From Pseudonocardia sp. (GTDB lineage Bacteria > Actinomycetota > Actinomycetes > Mycobacteriales > Pseudonocardiaceae): 64,000 nt of DNA. The stretch's first letter is position 1; every line of letters begins with the position of its first letter. The stretch covers positions 1-64,000 of the forward strand of contig JAOZVV010000187.1 in assembly GCA_025869365.1 (NCBI GenBank), read 5' to 3'. The notes under the pieces were generated by a model. The model worked only from the letters and a program-made list of their open reading frames with translations, had not been told where the DNA came from and ran no database searches. Positions 26,600 to 35,494 of the stretch are shown here, piece after piece. A program made the translations under genes and the position numbers.

Positions 26600-27559
26600 A
26601 TGCAGCCGCTCACCGAGGACTGGTTCACCCGACGTACCTGGCAGACCCCGGACTGGACGGTGGGCGACCTGATCGCGGCCAAACGGGGCCGCCGCGTCTC
26701 GGTCGTCCTTCCCGCGTTGAACGAGGAAGCCACGATCGGCGCGATCGTCGCCGGTATAGCGCCCTTCACCAGGGGTGACCGGCCGTTGGTCGACGACCTG
26801 CTCGTGATGGATTCCGGCTCCGAGGACCGGACCATCGAGATCGCCCGCGAGAACGGCGCGCGGGTCGCCCGGCGCACCGATGTCGTGACGCACCTGGAGC
26901 CCGTCCCCGGCAAGGGCGAGGTGCTCTGGCGCTCGCTCGCCGCCACCGACGGGGACGTCGTCTGCTTCATCGACTCCGATCTCGTCGACTTCGACCCGGG
27001 CTTCGTCCCGTCGCTGCTCGGTCCGCTGCTGCTGGCGGACGGGGTGCACCTGGTCAAGGGCTTCTACCGGCGGCCGCTGCGCCTGGAGGTCTCCGACGCG
27101 GAGTCCCTGGACCACGGCGGCGGCCGGGTCACCGAGCTCGTGGCCCGCCCGCTGCTGTCCGCGCTGCGCCCGGAGCTCGCCGGCATCGTGCAGCCGCTCG
27201 GCGGGGAGTACGCCGGCACCCGGGAGCTGCTCGAGTCCGTCCCGTTCGCCACGAGCTACGGGGTGGAGATCGGGTTGCTCCTCGACACCGTCGACGACTT
27301 CGGGCTCGACGCCATCGCGCAGGTCAACCTGGGTGTGCGCAAGCACCGCAACCGCAACCTCATGGATCTCGGGTTCATGTCCCGCCAGATCACGGCGACG
27401 GCGCTGCGCCGCTCCGGGCTGCCGGACACCGGCGCGCCGCTGACACAGTTCGTGCAGGTCGGGGGCGAATGGATCCCGAACAGCCGGGAGCTGATCGTGA
27501 CCGAGCGGCCGCCGATGCGCGAGGTCCTGCCCGCCCGGCAGCCGGATCAGGTCGCCTGA
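26600..27559 (+). CDS. gpgS: Glucosyl-3-phosphoglycerate synthase GpgS
   Basis: 319-residue GT81 glycosyltransferase that makes glucosyl-3-phosphoglycerate, the first step to methylglucose lipopolysaccharide. Motifs: VVLPALNEEATIG (UDP-sugar binding), FIDSDLVDFDPGF (DxD metal site), and the acceptor region LGGEYAGTRELLESVPF ATSYGVEIGLLLD. The ATG at 26600 follows AGGAGA. Context after folP2 matches Rv1207-Rv1208. Acts in the cytosol. Confidence 0.95.
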   Translation: MQPLTEDWFTRRTWQTPDWTVGDLIAAKRGRRVSVVLPALNEEATIGAIVAGIAPFTRGDRPLVDDLLVMDSGSEDRTIEIARENGARVARRTDVVTHLEPVPGKGEVLWRSLAATDGDVVCFIDSDLVDFDPGFVPSLLGPLLLADGVHLVKGFYRRPLRLEVSDAESLDHGGGRVTELVARPLLSALRPELAGIVQPLGGEYAGTRELLESVPFATSYGVEIGLLLDTVDDFGLDAIAQVNLGVRKHRNRNLMDLGFMSRQITATALRRSGLPDTGAPLTQFVQVGGEWIPNSRELIVTERPPMREVLPARQPDQVA

Positions 27560-27602
27560 GTCCGTCTCGCGTGGGTCCCCGCACCCGTGATGGGATGGGC
27601 CG

Positions 27603-27992
27603 GTGGGGACCGCTCTGATCTACCTGCTCGTCGTCGCGGCGGTGGCGGCGGTGGTGTTCGTGCTCGCCGCGATGGTGTTCGGCCGTGGCGAGGAGCTGGC
27701 CCCGCTGGTGCCGGGGGCGACGCCGACCAGGCTGCCCGCGGACTCCGTGCGCGGGGCGGACGTGCGAGGCCTGCGCTTCCAGCAGGTCGTGCGCGGCTAC
27801 AAGATGGGCGAGGTGGACTGGGTGCTCCAACGCCTGGCGGACGAGCTGGACGAGGTCACGGACGAACGTGACGGGCTCGCGGCCCGGGTCGCGGAGCTGG
27901 AGTCCGGGTCCGCGGTCCCGGCGGCCCGGCGCCCGGCGGGCGGGGTGCACCGGCGCACGGACCAGGCCGAGCAGGACGGGCCGCGGGCGTGA
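27603..27992 (+). CDS. Membrane-anchored DivIVA-like protein
   Basis: 129 residues: one N-terminal membrane helix (LIYLLVVAAVAAVVFVLAAMVF), then a DivIVA-type segment LRFQQVVRGYKMGEVDWVLQRLADELDEV that should start a coiled coil. Same position as Rv1209 after gpgS. A role in cell-pole or envelope organisation is suggested only by the domain. It overlaps the next gene by 4 nt. Confidence 0.85.
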   Translation: MGTALIYLLVVAAVAAVVFVLAAMVFGRGEELAPLVPGATPTRLPADSVRGADVRGLRFQQVVRGYKMGEVDWVLQRLADELDEVTDERDGLAARVAELESGSAVPAARRPAGGVHRRTDQAEQDGPRA

Positions 27993-28489
27993 GCGAGCCG
28001 TCGGCGGACTCCCGCCGTGAGCTGACGCTGACCGTGGACGTGCGGGCCCCGGGCCCGGCCGTGTGGGCCTACGTCACGGACTGGGAGGCGCAGGGGGAGT
28101 GGATCCCGGCCACGCGCGTGCGGCGCACCGGCGGGGACGGCCGGTCCGTCGGATCCACGCTCGCCGCGTTCACCGGGATCGGCCCGGTCGGCTTCCTGGA
28201 CACCATGGAGATCACCGAGTGGAGCGAGCCCGTTGCGGGGTCCGACGCGCCGCGGCGCTGCGTCGTCCTGCACACGGGGAAGGTCGTGCGGGGGGACGGG
28301 GTGTTCGAGGTCGTCGATCTCGGGCCGCAACGGTCCAGGTTCGTCTGGACGGAGCTGCTGGATCTCCCGCTCGGGGCCGTCGGCCGGCTGGGCTGGCCGA
28401 TCGTGCGCCCCGGGTTCGCCGCGGGCGTGCAGCTCGCGCTCCGGAAGATGGCGCGGCTGTGCGAGCAGCGGCACCGCGCGGCCGGCTGA
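27989..28489 (+). CDS. SRPBCC-family protein
   Basis: 166 residues with a polyketide-cyclase/START-like pattern: LTVDVRAPGPAVWAYVTDWEAQGEWIPATR at the N-terminus, a beta-rich middle and a long C-terminal helix (GWPIVRPGFAAGVQLALRKM). These proteins bind hydrophobic ligands; the ligand is unknown. GTG start overlapping the DivIVA-like gene, 35 bp upstream of tag. Confidence 0.8.
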   Translation: MSEPSADSRRELTLTVDVRAPGPAVWAYVTDWEAQGEWIPATRVRRTGGDGRSVGSTLAAFTGIGPVGFLDTMEITEWSEPVAGSDAPRRCVVLHTGKVVRGDGVFEVVDLGPQRSRFVWTELLDLPLGAVGRLGWPIVRPGFAAGVQLALRKMARLCEQRHRAAG

Positions 28490-28524
28490 GCAGAACTGTC
28501 GGTCCCCGCCTGTAGCGTCGCGCC

Positions 28525-29121
28525 GTGGTCCAGGACACCTTGCCAGATCAAGATCGCCCGAAGGTCCGGTGCGGGTGGGCGACCTCCGCCCCGGAGTACA
28601 TCGCGTACCACGACGACGAGTGGGGCCGTCCGCTCCACGGCGAGGTCGCGCTCTTCGAGCGGCTCACCCTCGAGGGCTTCCAGTCCGGCCTGTCGTGGCT
28701 GATCATCCTGCGTAAACGGCCCGCGTTCCGGGACGCGTTCGCCGGGTTCGACCCGAAGGCCGTCGCGGCGTTCGACGACTCGGACCGCGCCCGGCTGCTG
28801 GCGGACGCCGGCATCGTCCGGAACCGCCTCAAGATCGACGCGACGATCGACAACGCCCGCGCGGTCCTGGAGCTGGACACCCCGTTGGACGAGATCCTCT
28901 GGTCCTTCGCCCCGGACCCCACCACCCACGTGCGCCCGGCCTCGCTCGCGGACGTCCCGGCCACCACGGCCGAGTCGACGGCCATGGCCAAGGAGCTCAA
29001 GCGGCGCGGTTTCCGGTTCGTCGGGCCGACCACCTGCTACGCGCTGATGCAGGCCGCCGGGCTCGTGGACGACCACGTCGCGGACTGCTGGCGGGCCTCC
29101 GCCGGACGGACGCCTCCATAG
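28525..29121 (+). CDS. tag: DNA-3-methyladenine glycosylase I
   Basis: 198 residues. The zinc-snap ligands are visible: Cys in RCGWA, His in YHDDEWG, and the C-terminal His and Cys in DDHVADC. The helical domain motif LTLEGFQSGLSWLIILRKR carries the catalytic region. It removes 3-methyladenine from alkylated DNA. GTG start. Position matches Rv1210. Confidence 0.95.
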   Translation: MVQDTLPDQDRPKVRCGWATSAPEYIAYHDDEWGRPLHGEVALFERLTLEGFQSGLSWLIILRKRPAFRDAFAGFDPKAVAAFDDSDRARLLADAGIVRNRLKIDATIDNARAVLELDTPLDEILWSFAPDPTTHVRPASLADVPATTAESTAMAKELKRRGFRFVGPTTCYALMQAAGLVDDHVADCWRASAGRTPP

Positions 29122-29324
29122 CGGACGGCCGCCGTATCGGAATCGGGTTCGGACGGTGATTCCTCGATTGCGCAGCGTGCCCGCGTCACCCCGCCGTGGG
29201 CCGTTGATCGCCTCGGTTGCACCTCACCCTCCGCGATAGGGGAGAATGGAGGCACCATCCCGCCGTGCGCGCTCCCCAGCGCACCGGCGCCCTGCATGAG
29301 AACTGACGACGGAGGGAGCAGGAC

Positions 29325-29495
29325 ATGGCGGCGATGAAGCCCCGGACCGGTGACGGACCCCTGGAAGTGACCAAGGAGGGGCGGGGCATCGTGATGAGGG
29401 TGCCGCTCGAGGGCGGCGGCCGGCTCGTTGTCGAGATGACCCCCGAAGAGGCCAGCAACCTGGGTGATGCGCTCAAGGCGGCGTCCCCCAGCTGA
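29325..29495 (+). CDS. DUF3117 small protein (56 aa)
   Basis: 56 residues starting MAAMKPRTGDGPLEVTKEGR and ending LGDALKAASPS. It is preceded by GGAGGGAGCAGGAC, a strong ribosome site. This is the conserved actinobacterial DUF3117 family (Rv1211), with the predicted beta-strand run GIVMRVPLEGGGRLVVEMTPEEA. Function is unknown. It sits alone between tag and a minus-strand small gene. Confidence 0.9.
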   Translation: MAAMKPRTGDGPLEVTKEGRGIVMRVPLEGGGRLVVEMTPEEASNLGDALKAASPS

Positions 29496-29599
29496 GCACC
29501 GGATGCGGACCGCCCACGCCGCGAACCGGCGCGGGGGTCCGCATCGGCCTGCTGCGGGAACTCCTGCGCAGGCCGCCCCGGGGGGCATCGCGTGCGAGG

Positions 29600-29785
29600 T
29601 CAGGTACGGGCGCCCGTCGCGGCGTGGATGCCCTGCTCGCTCAGCCCCGAGGCGGCGAGCTCGAGGAGCTGGATCGACAGGGTGCCGCACCCGCAGAGGC
29701 GGTAGCGGACCCAGCCGTCCGACGTGTGGTGGGTCGAGAGCGTCCGCGCCTCGTCGGTGGGCCGGCTGCAGCTCGCGCAGTACAT
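29600..29785 (-). CDS. Small zinc-ribbon-like protein (61 aa)
   Basis: 61 residues beginning MYCASCSRPTDEARTL, with a second Cys pair in RLCGCGTLSIQLLE. Two CxxC/CxC knuckles spaced by about 25 residues suggest a small zinc ribbon. It is divergent from the CGNR zinc-finger gene and separated from it by fewer than 80 bp. No family name can be given. Confidence 0.6.
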   Translation of the reverse strand: MYCASCSRPTDEARTLSTHHTSDGWVRYRLCGCGTLSIQLLELAASGLSEQGIHAATGART

Positions 29786-29862
29786 CGTATGACTCCTCGT
29801 GAGAGTAATGTGTGTCAGTGTTTGACGCCTTACGATGCGAGGGTAGCAGGAGTAATAGCTCA

Positions 29863-30408
29863 GTGGACTTCATCGGTTACAGAAGTGACGCACTCGGCGC
29901 TGCCGTCGAGCTGGTCAACACGGTCACGGCCGGGCCGGCCGGCGAGACCCCACCGCCGAACCAGCTCCGCGAGGTGCTGCTCGCGCACGGCTACCTGGCG
30001 GGCAGGGCGCCGGCGTCGGTCGAGCCGACGTTGCGCGGCTGGGCGGACCGGTTGCGCACGGTGTTCGATGCCGCGGACCTCGACGAGACCGCGGCCGCCG
30101 TCAACGGGGTGCTCGCGGATGTCGTGATCGGGCCGCACCTGACCCGCCACGACGACGAGAGCTGGCATCTGCACTACTCGCCCCCGAACGCCGCGGTGGT
30201 CGACCGGGTCCGCTCCACGACCGCCTTCGCGCTCGCGATGCTGGTGTCCGAGTACGGGATGGACCGCCACGGCGTGTGCGCGGCGGACGGCTGCCGCCGC
30301 GTCTTCGCGGACACCTCGCGCAACGCCGCCCGCCGCTACTGCTCCCCGGCCTGCGCCAACCGTTCGGCGGTCGCGGCCCACCGCGCCCGCCAACGCTCCT
30401 CCCGCTGA
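29863..30408 (+). CDS. CGNR zinc-finger transcription-factor-like protein
   Basis: 181 residues from the GTG at 29863, preceded by AGGAG at 29848-29852; an upstream GTG at 29812 is an alternative. The N-terminal ABATE-like domain (LGAAVELVNTV) is followed by the CGNR finger: CAADGCRRVFADTSRNAARRYC SPACANRSAVAAHRAR, with four Cys. Such proteins are thought to bind nucleic acid and act as stress-linked regulators. The target is unknown. Confidence 0.85.
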   Translation: MDFIGYRSDALGAAVELVNTVTAGPAGETPPPNQLREVLLAHGYLAGRAPASVEPTLRGWADRLRTVFDAADLDETAAAVNGVLADVVIGPHLTRHDDESWHLHYSPPNAAVVDRVRSTTAFALAMLVSEYGMDRHGVCAADGCRRVFADTSRNAARRYCSPACANRSAVAAHRARQRSSR

Positions 30409-30445
30409 CCCCTGCGGGTCGGCACCCGGGGTCGCGCCGCCCCGC

Positions 30446-30496
30446 GGGTCACAGGGCGCGGTAGGGGTTCGCGGTAGGGGTCACAGGGCGCGGTAG
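30446..30496. repeat. Short direct duplication at the glgA 3' end
   Basis: The 19-bp word GGGTCACAGGGCGCGGTAG occurs at 30446-30464 and 30478-30496, offset by 32 bp. The second copy contains the end and stop of glgA; the first copy, just past the stop, repeats the codons for the terminal YRAL in another frame. It looks like a small tandem duplication. Confidence 0.85.
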
Positions 30497-31641
30497 ACGG
30501 CGACGGTCCGTTCCGCCGCCTGCTCCCAGGCGAACTCGCGCACGGCCCGTTCCCGCCCCGCGACGCCCATCGCCTCCGCCCGCGACGGGTCCGCGAGCAG
30601 GGCGTTGACGGCGTCCGCGAGGCCGGCGCGGAAGGCGTCCGTGTCGTGCTCGTCGTAGTGCACGAGCGTCCCCGTCACGCCGTCCTCGACGACCTCCGGG
30701 ATCCCGCCCACGTCCGAGGCGACGACGGCCGTGCCGCACGCCATCGCCTCCAGGTTCACGATGCCGAGCGGCTCGTAGACCGAGGGGCACACGAACACGG
30801 TCGCGGCGGAGAGCAGCTGGCGGACCTCCGGGGTGCCGAGCATGCGCCGCACCCAGATCACGCCGGGCCGGGCCGCGGCGAGCTCGCTGACCGCCTTCTC
30901 CGTCTCCTCGGCGATCTCCGGGGTGTCCGGCGCACCCGCGCACAGCACGATCTGGGCGTCCGGGCTGATCGAGTGGGCCGCGGCGACGAGGTGCCCGAGG
31001 CCCTTCTGCCGGGTGATCCGCCCGACGAACACGACGATCGGCCGGTCCGGGTCCACCCCGGCCGCGACGACCGCGTCCCGGCCCTGGTCCGGACGGTAGA
31101 ACTCGGTGTCGATCCCGTTGTGCACCACGTGGACCCGGGCAGGGTCCAGCGCCGGGTAGCAGTCCAGCACGTCGTCCCGCATGCCCCGGCTCACGGCGAT
31201 CACCGCGTCCGCGGACTCGTACGCCGTCCGCTCGACCCAGGAGGAGAGGCGGTAGCCGCCGCCGAGCTGCTCGGCCTTCCACGGGCGTCGCGGCTCCAGG
31301 GAGTGCGCGGTCGCGACGTGCGGGATGCCGTGGAGGATCTTGGCGAGGTGGCCCGCCATGTTGGCGTACCAGGTGTGCGAGTGGGCGACGTCCGCGCCCT
31401 CGAGACCGGCGACCATCGACAGGTCCACGCCGAGGGTCTGCAGCGCGGCGTTCGCGCCCGCGAGACCGCCCGGGGTCGCGTAGGCCGTCACCCCCTCGCG
31501 GGCCGGGGAGTCCGCACCGCCGAAGCAGTGCACGTCCACGTCCACGAGGGCACGCAGCGCCGGAACGAGATGGGCGACATGGACCCCGGCGCCGCCGTAG
31601 ACGTCCGGGGGATATTCGCGGGTGAGCAGTCCGATCCGCAC
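30481..31641 (-). CDS. glgA: Glycosyltransferase GlgA/GlgM (maltose-1-phosphate or glycogen synthase)
   Basis: 386-residue GT4-type GT-B enzyme. The N-terminal domain starts RIGLLTREYPPDVYGGAGVHV; the nucleotide-sugar domain shows FVGRITRQKGL and the E-x7-E motif in VYEPLGIVNLEAMACGTAVVAS. The M. tuberculosis counterpart Rv1212c was shown to make maltose-1-phosphate from ADP-glucose (GlgM), so alpha-glucan synthesis by that route is likely. GTG start at 31641. It is divergent from glgC, which makes its ADP-glucose substrate. Confidence 0.92.
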   Translation of the reverse strand: MRIGLLTREYPPDVYGGAGVHVAHLVPALRALVDVDVHCFGGADSPAREGVTAYATPGGLAGANAALQTLGVDLSMVAGLEGADVAHSHTWYANMAGHLAKILHGIPHVATAHSLEPRRPWKAEQLGGGYRLSSWVERTAYESADAVIAVSRGMRDDVLDCYPALDPARVHVVHNGIDTEFYRPDQGRDAVVAAGVDPDRPIVVFVGRITRQKGLGHLVAAAHSISPDAQIVLCAGAPDTPEIAEETEKAVSELAAARPGVIWVRRMLGTPEVRQLLSAATVFVCPSVYEPLGIVNLEAMACGTAVVASDVGGIPEVVEDGVTGTLVHYDEHDTDAFRAGLADAVNALLADPSRAEAMGVAGRERAVREFAWEQAAERTVAVYRAL

Positions 31642-31776
31642 GCGGGCACACGCTATCTCGTCGATCGGTACCCGGACAGGCCCGTCTCGGTGTGGCCCAC
31701 CACCCGTCGGGCGCACTAGGGTTCTCCCCGTGACCGTGCGACTGCTGGACGGGCTGTCCGGGAAGGGCGGCGGGCG

Positions 31777-33021
31777 ATGACGTCCTCGCGGATGCTGACG
31801 CCGGGGGGCATGCCGGCCAACGTGTTGGGCATCGTCCTCGCCGGTGGCGAGGGCAAGAGACTGTGGCCCCTCACGGCGGACCGTGCGAAGCCGGGTGTGC
31901 CGTTCGGCGGCAACTACCGGCTCATCGACTTCGTGCTCTCCAACCTGGTGAACGCCGGGGTGCACCAGATCTGCGTCCTGACCCAGTACAAGTCGCACTC
32001 GCTGGACCGGCACATCTCCACCACATGGCGGCTCTCGAGCGTGCTCGGGCAGTACATCACCACGGTCCCGGCCCAGCAGCGGCTCGGCCGCCGCTGGTAC
32101 ACCGGCAGCGCGGACGCGATCTTCCAGAGCCTCAACCTCGTCTACGACGAGAGGCCGGACTACATCGCGGTCTTCGGTGCGGACCACGTGTACCGGATGG
32201 ACCCGAGCCAGATGATCGCGCAGCACATCGCGACCGGCACCGGCGTCACCGTCGCCGGGATCCGGGTGCCGCGGATGGAGGCGAAGGCCTTCGGGTGCAT
32301 CGACTCGGACGCGGACGGCAAGATCGTCGGGTTCCTGGAGAAGCCCTCGGACCCGCCGCACGTCCCGGACGACCCCGAGGTCACGTTCGCCTCGATGGGC
32401 AACTACGTCTTCACCACGGACACGCTCATCGCGGCGCTGCGGGCGGACGCCGAGGACCCGGACTCGGACCACGACATGGGCGGGGACATCATCCCGCGCC
32501 TGGTCAACGAGGGTGACGCGCACGTCTACGACTTCGCGGACAACGTCGTGCCCGGCGCGACGGACCGGGACTCCGGGTACTGGCGAGACGTCGGCACGAT
32601 CGACGCCTACTACGACTCCCACACGGACCTGGTGAGTGTCCACCCGATCTTCAACCTCTACAACGAGCGCTGGCCGATCCGCACCGCGACGCCGCCGCTC
32701 CCGCCGGCCAAGTTCGTGGAGGGCGGGATCGCGCAGGACTCCATCGTCGGCGCGGGCACGATCATCTCCGGCGCCATCGTGCGCCGGTCGACGATCGCCC
32801 CGAACGTCATGGTGCAGGCCGGGGCCGAGGTCTCGGACTCGGTGATCCTGCCCGGGGTGAAGATCGGCCGGGGCGCCGTGGTGCGCCGGGCGATCCTGGA
32901 CAAGAACGTCGTGGTGCCCGACGGCGCGCTGATCGGGGTGGACCTCGCCCTGGACCGGGCGCGCTACACCGTGAGCCCGGGTGGCGTCGTCGTCCTCGGC
33001 AAGGGCGTCACCGCCCTGTAG
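31777..33021 (+). CDS. glgC: Glucose-1-phosphate adenylyltransferase GlgC
   Basis: 414 residues. It has the pyrophosphorylase signature [25 protein letters not shown], then [18 protein letters not shown] and [13 protein letters not shown]. The C-terminal hexapeptide beta-helix ([24 protein letters not shown]) carries the allosteric domain. It produces ADP-glucose for GlgA/GlgM. Divergent from glgA with about 135 bp between, a probable shared regulatory region. Confidence 0.96.
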   Translation: MTSSRMLTPGGMPANVLGIVLAGGEGKRLWPLTADRAKPGVPFGGNYRLIDFVLSNLVNAGVHQICVLTQYKSHSLDRHISTTWRLSSVLGQYITTVPAQQRLGRRWYTGSADAIFQSLNLVYDERPDYIAVFGADHVYRMDPSQMIAQHIATGTGVTVAGIRVPRMEAKAFGCIDSDADGKIVGFLEKPSDPPHVPDDPEVTFASMGNYVFTTDTLIAALRADAEDPDSDHDMGGDIIPRLVNEGDAHVYDFADNVVPGATDRDSGYWRDVGTIDAYYDSHTDLVSVHPIFNLYNERWPIRTATPPLPPAKFVEGGIAQDSIVGAGTIISGAIVRRSTIAPNVMVQAGAEVSDSVILPGVKIGRGAVVRRAILDKNVVVPDGALIGVDLALDRARYTVSPGGVVVLGKGVTAL

Positions 33022-33046
33022 AGCGGTGCCTCCGCATCCCCGGCGA

Positions 33047-33712
33047 TCAGAGGCGGGTGGCGCAGAGCAGGCCCTCGCCCAGCGGGAGCAGGGCCGGGAC
33101 CAGCCGGGCGTCGTCCCGGGCGAGGTCCGCGGCGTCCTGCAGGGCCGCCGCGGCGAGGTCCGCGCGCTCGTTGCCGTCGTGGCCCGCGCGGTCGATCCCG
33201 GGGTCCGCCAGCACCCCCTCCAGCACGACGACGCCACCCGGCCGGAGCAGCCGTACGGCCTCCGCGAGGTAGCGCGGGTACTCCGTGGGCACGGCGTCGA
33301 CGAAGACGAGGTCGTAGCCGCCGTCGGTGAGCCGCGGGAGCACCTCGAGCGCCATCCCGTTGATCAGCCGGAGCCGGGACGGGCCGTAGCCGGCGTCGAG
33401 GAAGGACCGGCGGGCCACGCGCTGCAGCTCCGGGTCCACGTCGATCGAGGTCAGGGTCCCGTCCGGGGCCATCCCGCGGAGCAGCCACAGGCCGCTGACG
33501 CCCGCCCCGGTACCGATCTCGACGACGGCGCGCGCCGACGTCGTCGCGGCGAGGAACGCCAGCGCCGCGCCGACCCCGCTGCTCACGGGGCCCGCACCGG
33601 CTGCCGTGCCGCGGGCACGCGCCGCCGCGAGGACGTCGTCCTCGGCGAGGTAGCCGTCGGCGGAAACCGGCGGCCGGTCCGCCCGGTCGCTCGCCGCCAT
33701 GGGGCCGGTCAT
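33047..33712 (-). CDS. Class I O-methyltransferase (Rv1220c type)
   Basis: 221 residues, SAM-dependent methyltransferase_3 family. Motif I is VVEIGTGAGVSGLWLL, followed by TSIDVDPELQRVAR (SAM ribose contact) and DLVFVDAVPTEYPRYLAEAVRLLRPGGVVVLEGVL. The substrate is unknown; caffeoyl-CoA/catechol-type acceptors are typical for the family. It faces glgC and is divergent from sigE, as in M. tuberculosis. Confidence 0.92.
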   Translation of the reverse strand: MTGPMAASDRADRPPVSADGYLAEDDVLAAARARGTAAGAGPVSSGVGAALAFLAATTSARAVVEIGTGAGVSGLWLLRGMAPDGTLTSIDVDPELQRVARRSFLDAGYGPSRLRLINGMALEVLPRLTDGGYDLVFVDAVPTEYPRYLAEAVRLLRPGGVVVLEGVLADPGIDRAGHDGNERADLAAAALQDAADLARDDARLVPALLPLGEGLLCATRL

Positions 33713-33856
33713 GGGACGAACTTACTGTGCGCGGGCCCCGGCCTCGGCGCGGGCGGGAGGGAAGATCGCCGAATTTCCCGGATCGATCGATTTCACAGGC
33801 TCTTCTCAGACGCATCTCACGCATCTGTCATGGGGGTGCGGCACCGTAGGTCCCAT

Positions 33857-33880
33857 GGAACCGGGGTCGTCGGTTCCGTA
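33857..33880 (+). promoter_or_regulatory. Possible ECF-sigma promoter upstream of sigE
   Basis: GGAACC at 33857-33862 is followed after about 15 bp by GTA at 33878-33880, resembling the GGAAC -35 element of SigE-type promoters; GGAACC also pairs with GGTTCC at 33872-33877. This would allow autoregulation of sigE. The spacing and the -10 match are only approximate. Confidence 0.4.
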
Positions 33881-33960
33881 TCGGCTCCCCTGAGGAACTA
33901 CTCGGGTGCGCTGCCCGTTGCCACGAAGGCACGACCCGCCGCAGGAGGTGCGCTACCCCG

Positions 33961-34626
33961 ATGACCGACCGACCGGCCACCGTGGGCTTCGACGCGGAAA
34001 CGGTGACAGTCTCGTCCCCGGGCTCCGTGTCGCTGCCCGGCGACGGGCCCGCTTGGACCCCGCCGAGCTGGGACGAGGTCGTCCGGGAGCACGCGGACCG
34101 GGTCTACCGGCTCGCCTACCGCCTCACCGGCAACCCGCACGACGCGGAGGACCTCACCCAGGAGACCTTCATCCGGGTCTTCCGCTCACTCGCCAACTAC
34201 AAGCCCGGCACGTTCGAGGGCTGGCTGCACCGCATCACCACCAACCTCTTCCTGGACATGGTCCGCCGTCGCGCCCGCGTGCGCATGGAGGGCCTGCCCG
34301 AGGACACGGACCGGATCCCCGGCGGGGGCCCGGAGCCGGAGACGGTCTTCTCGGAGACCCACCTGGACCCGATGCTGCAGGACGCCCTGGACGAGCTGCC
34401 CCCGGAGTTCCGGGCCGCGGTCGTGCTGTGTGACGTGGAAGGTCTCTCCTACGAGGAGATCGGCGCCACGCTCGGCGTGAAGCTGGGTACCGTGAGGAGC
34501 AGGATCCACCGCGGCCGTGCCCAGCTGCGGGCGGCGCTCGAGCGTCGCCGCGCCCAGGGCGAGGTGCTGCGGCCGGAGACGGGTCGGGGCGAGCTGGTGA
34601 TGGCCGGGGAGGGTGCGGGACGATGA
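33961..34626 (+). CDS. sigE: ECF RNA polymerase sigma factor SigE
   Basis: 221 residues. Region 2: [34 protein letters not shown] and the -10-recognising [17 protein letters not shown]. Region 4: [48 protein letters not shown]. It directs transcription of envelope-stress genes. The downstream anti-sigma factor overlaps by 4 nt (ATGA), and htrA and tatB follow, exactly the Rv1221-Rv1224 order. Confidence 0.96.
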   Translation: MTDRPATVGFDAETVTVSSPGSVSLPGDGPAWTPPSWDEVVREHADRVYRLAYRLTGNPHDAEDLTQETFIRVFRSLANYKPGTFEGWLHRITTNLFLDMVRRRARVRMEGLPEDTDRIPGGGPEPETVFSETHLDPMLQDALDELPPEFRAAVVLCDVEGLSYEEIGATLGVKLGTVRSRIHRGRAQLRAALERRRAQGEVLRPETGRGELVMAGEGAGR

Positions 34627-35390
34627 CCGAGGCGCGCCGGAGGTTCGTCCGCGGACCCGGCTGGGGTACTGATCACCTGTCGTCGGACGCGGTGGTCGCC
34701 TTCGTCGACGGCGAGCTCGCCGCCGGTGCCCACGAGCGGGCCACCGCACACGTCCGCGGCTGCCTGGAGTGCACCGCCGAGGTGCGCGCCCAGCGTCAGA
34801 TCCGTACCCGGCTGCGCGGCGCGGACGCCCCGGGCGTCCCGTCGTCCCTGCTCGCGGCCCTGCAGTCGATCCCGCAGGACGCCGAGCTCCCGCCGCCCCC
34901 GCCCGGTCTGGCGATGACCGCGGACGGCACGCTCGTCTCGGTGCTCAGGCCCGAGATGATGCCGGACGTCGTCCGGCCCGCCACCTCCGTGCGGCCCCCT
35001 TTCGGGCGCACGCTCTCCGACGCCCCCGCAGGGCTGCCCGACGGGCTCGCGGTGGAGGGTGACGAGCCGGTCCGACAGGGCCGTAGCCGCCGCCTGCGCG
35101 CCGGTGCGGTCGGTGCGGTGTCCGGACTGGCGCTGGGAGCGCTGGCACTCGGCACCGTCCCGTCCGCGGGTGTCGCCCACACCGGCATCCCCACCTCGCG
35201 CGGGGTGCTCGGCGGATCGGTGCTCGGCAGCACCGGTGCCGTGGTCCCCGCCGCCCGGCTGCAGAGCATCCCCGCCTCGGGACGCGCGACGACGACGCCG
35301 GCTCCCACGGCCAATAGCTCCGCCCCGGTACTCCCCGCGGAGATCCTGCAGGACACGAACCCCGCGTTCCCACCCGCCGGCCTGCGCTGA
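34623..35390 (+). CDS. rseA: Anti-sigma-E factor RseA
   Basis: 255 residues. The zinc anti-sigma motif is [18 protein letters not shown] (H-x3-C-x2-C) near residues 38-55. A hydrophobic stretch at about 158-186 ([25 protein letters not shown]) could anchor it in the membrane. It should sequester SigE until stress triggers release. Its start overlaps the sigE stop. The C-terminal tail is Ala/Pro/Thr-rich. Confidence 0.9.
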   Translation: MTEARRRFVRGPGWGTDHLSSDAVVAFVDGELAAGAHERATAHVRGCLECTAEVRAQRQIRTRLRGADAPGVPSSLLAALQSIPQDAELPPPPPGLAMTADGTLVSVLRPEMMPDVVRPATSVRPPFGRTLSDAPAGLPDGLAVEGDEPVRQGRSRRLRAGAVGAVSGLALGALALGTVPSAGVAHTGIPTSRGVLGGSVLGSTGAVVPAARLQSIPASGRATTTPAPTANSSAPVLPAEILQDTNPAFPPAGLR

Positions 35391-35494
35391 GGCACGGGTC
35401 CGACGGCCCGGCCGGGCCCGGCTACGCGGACTTCACCCCCCGTCCGGCAGGCTGAACCGGTCCGATCAGATCCGTCCCCGGGAGCCGGCCTGCG

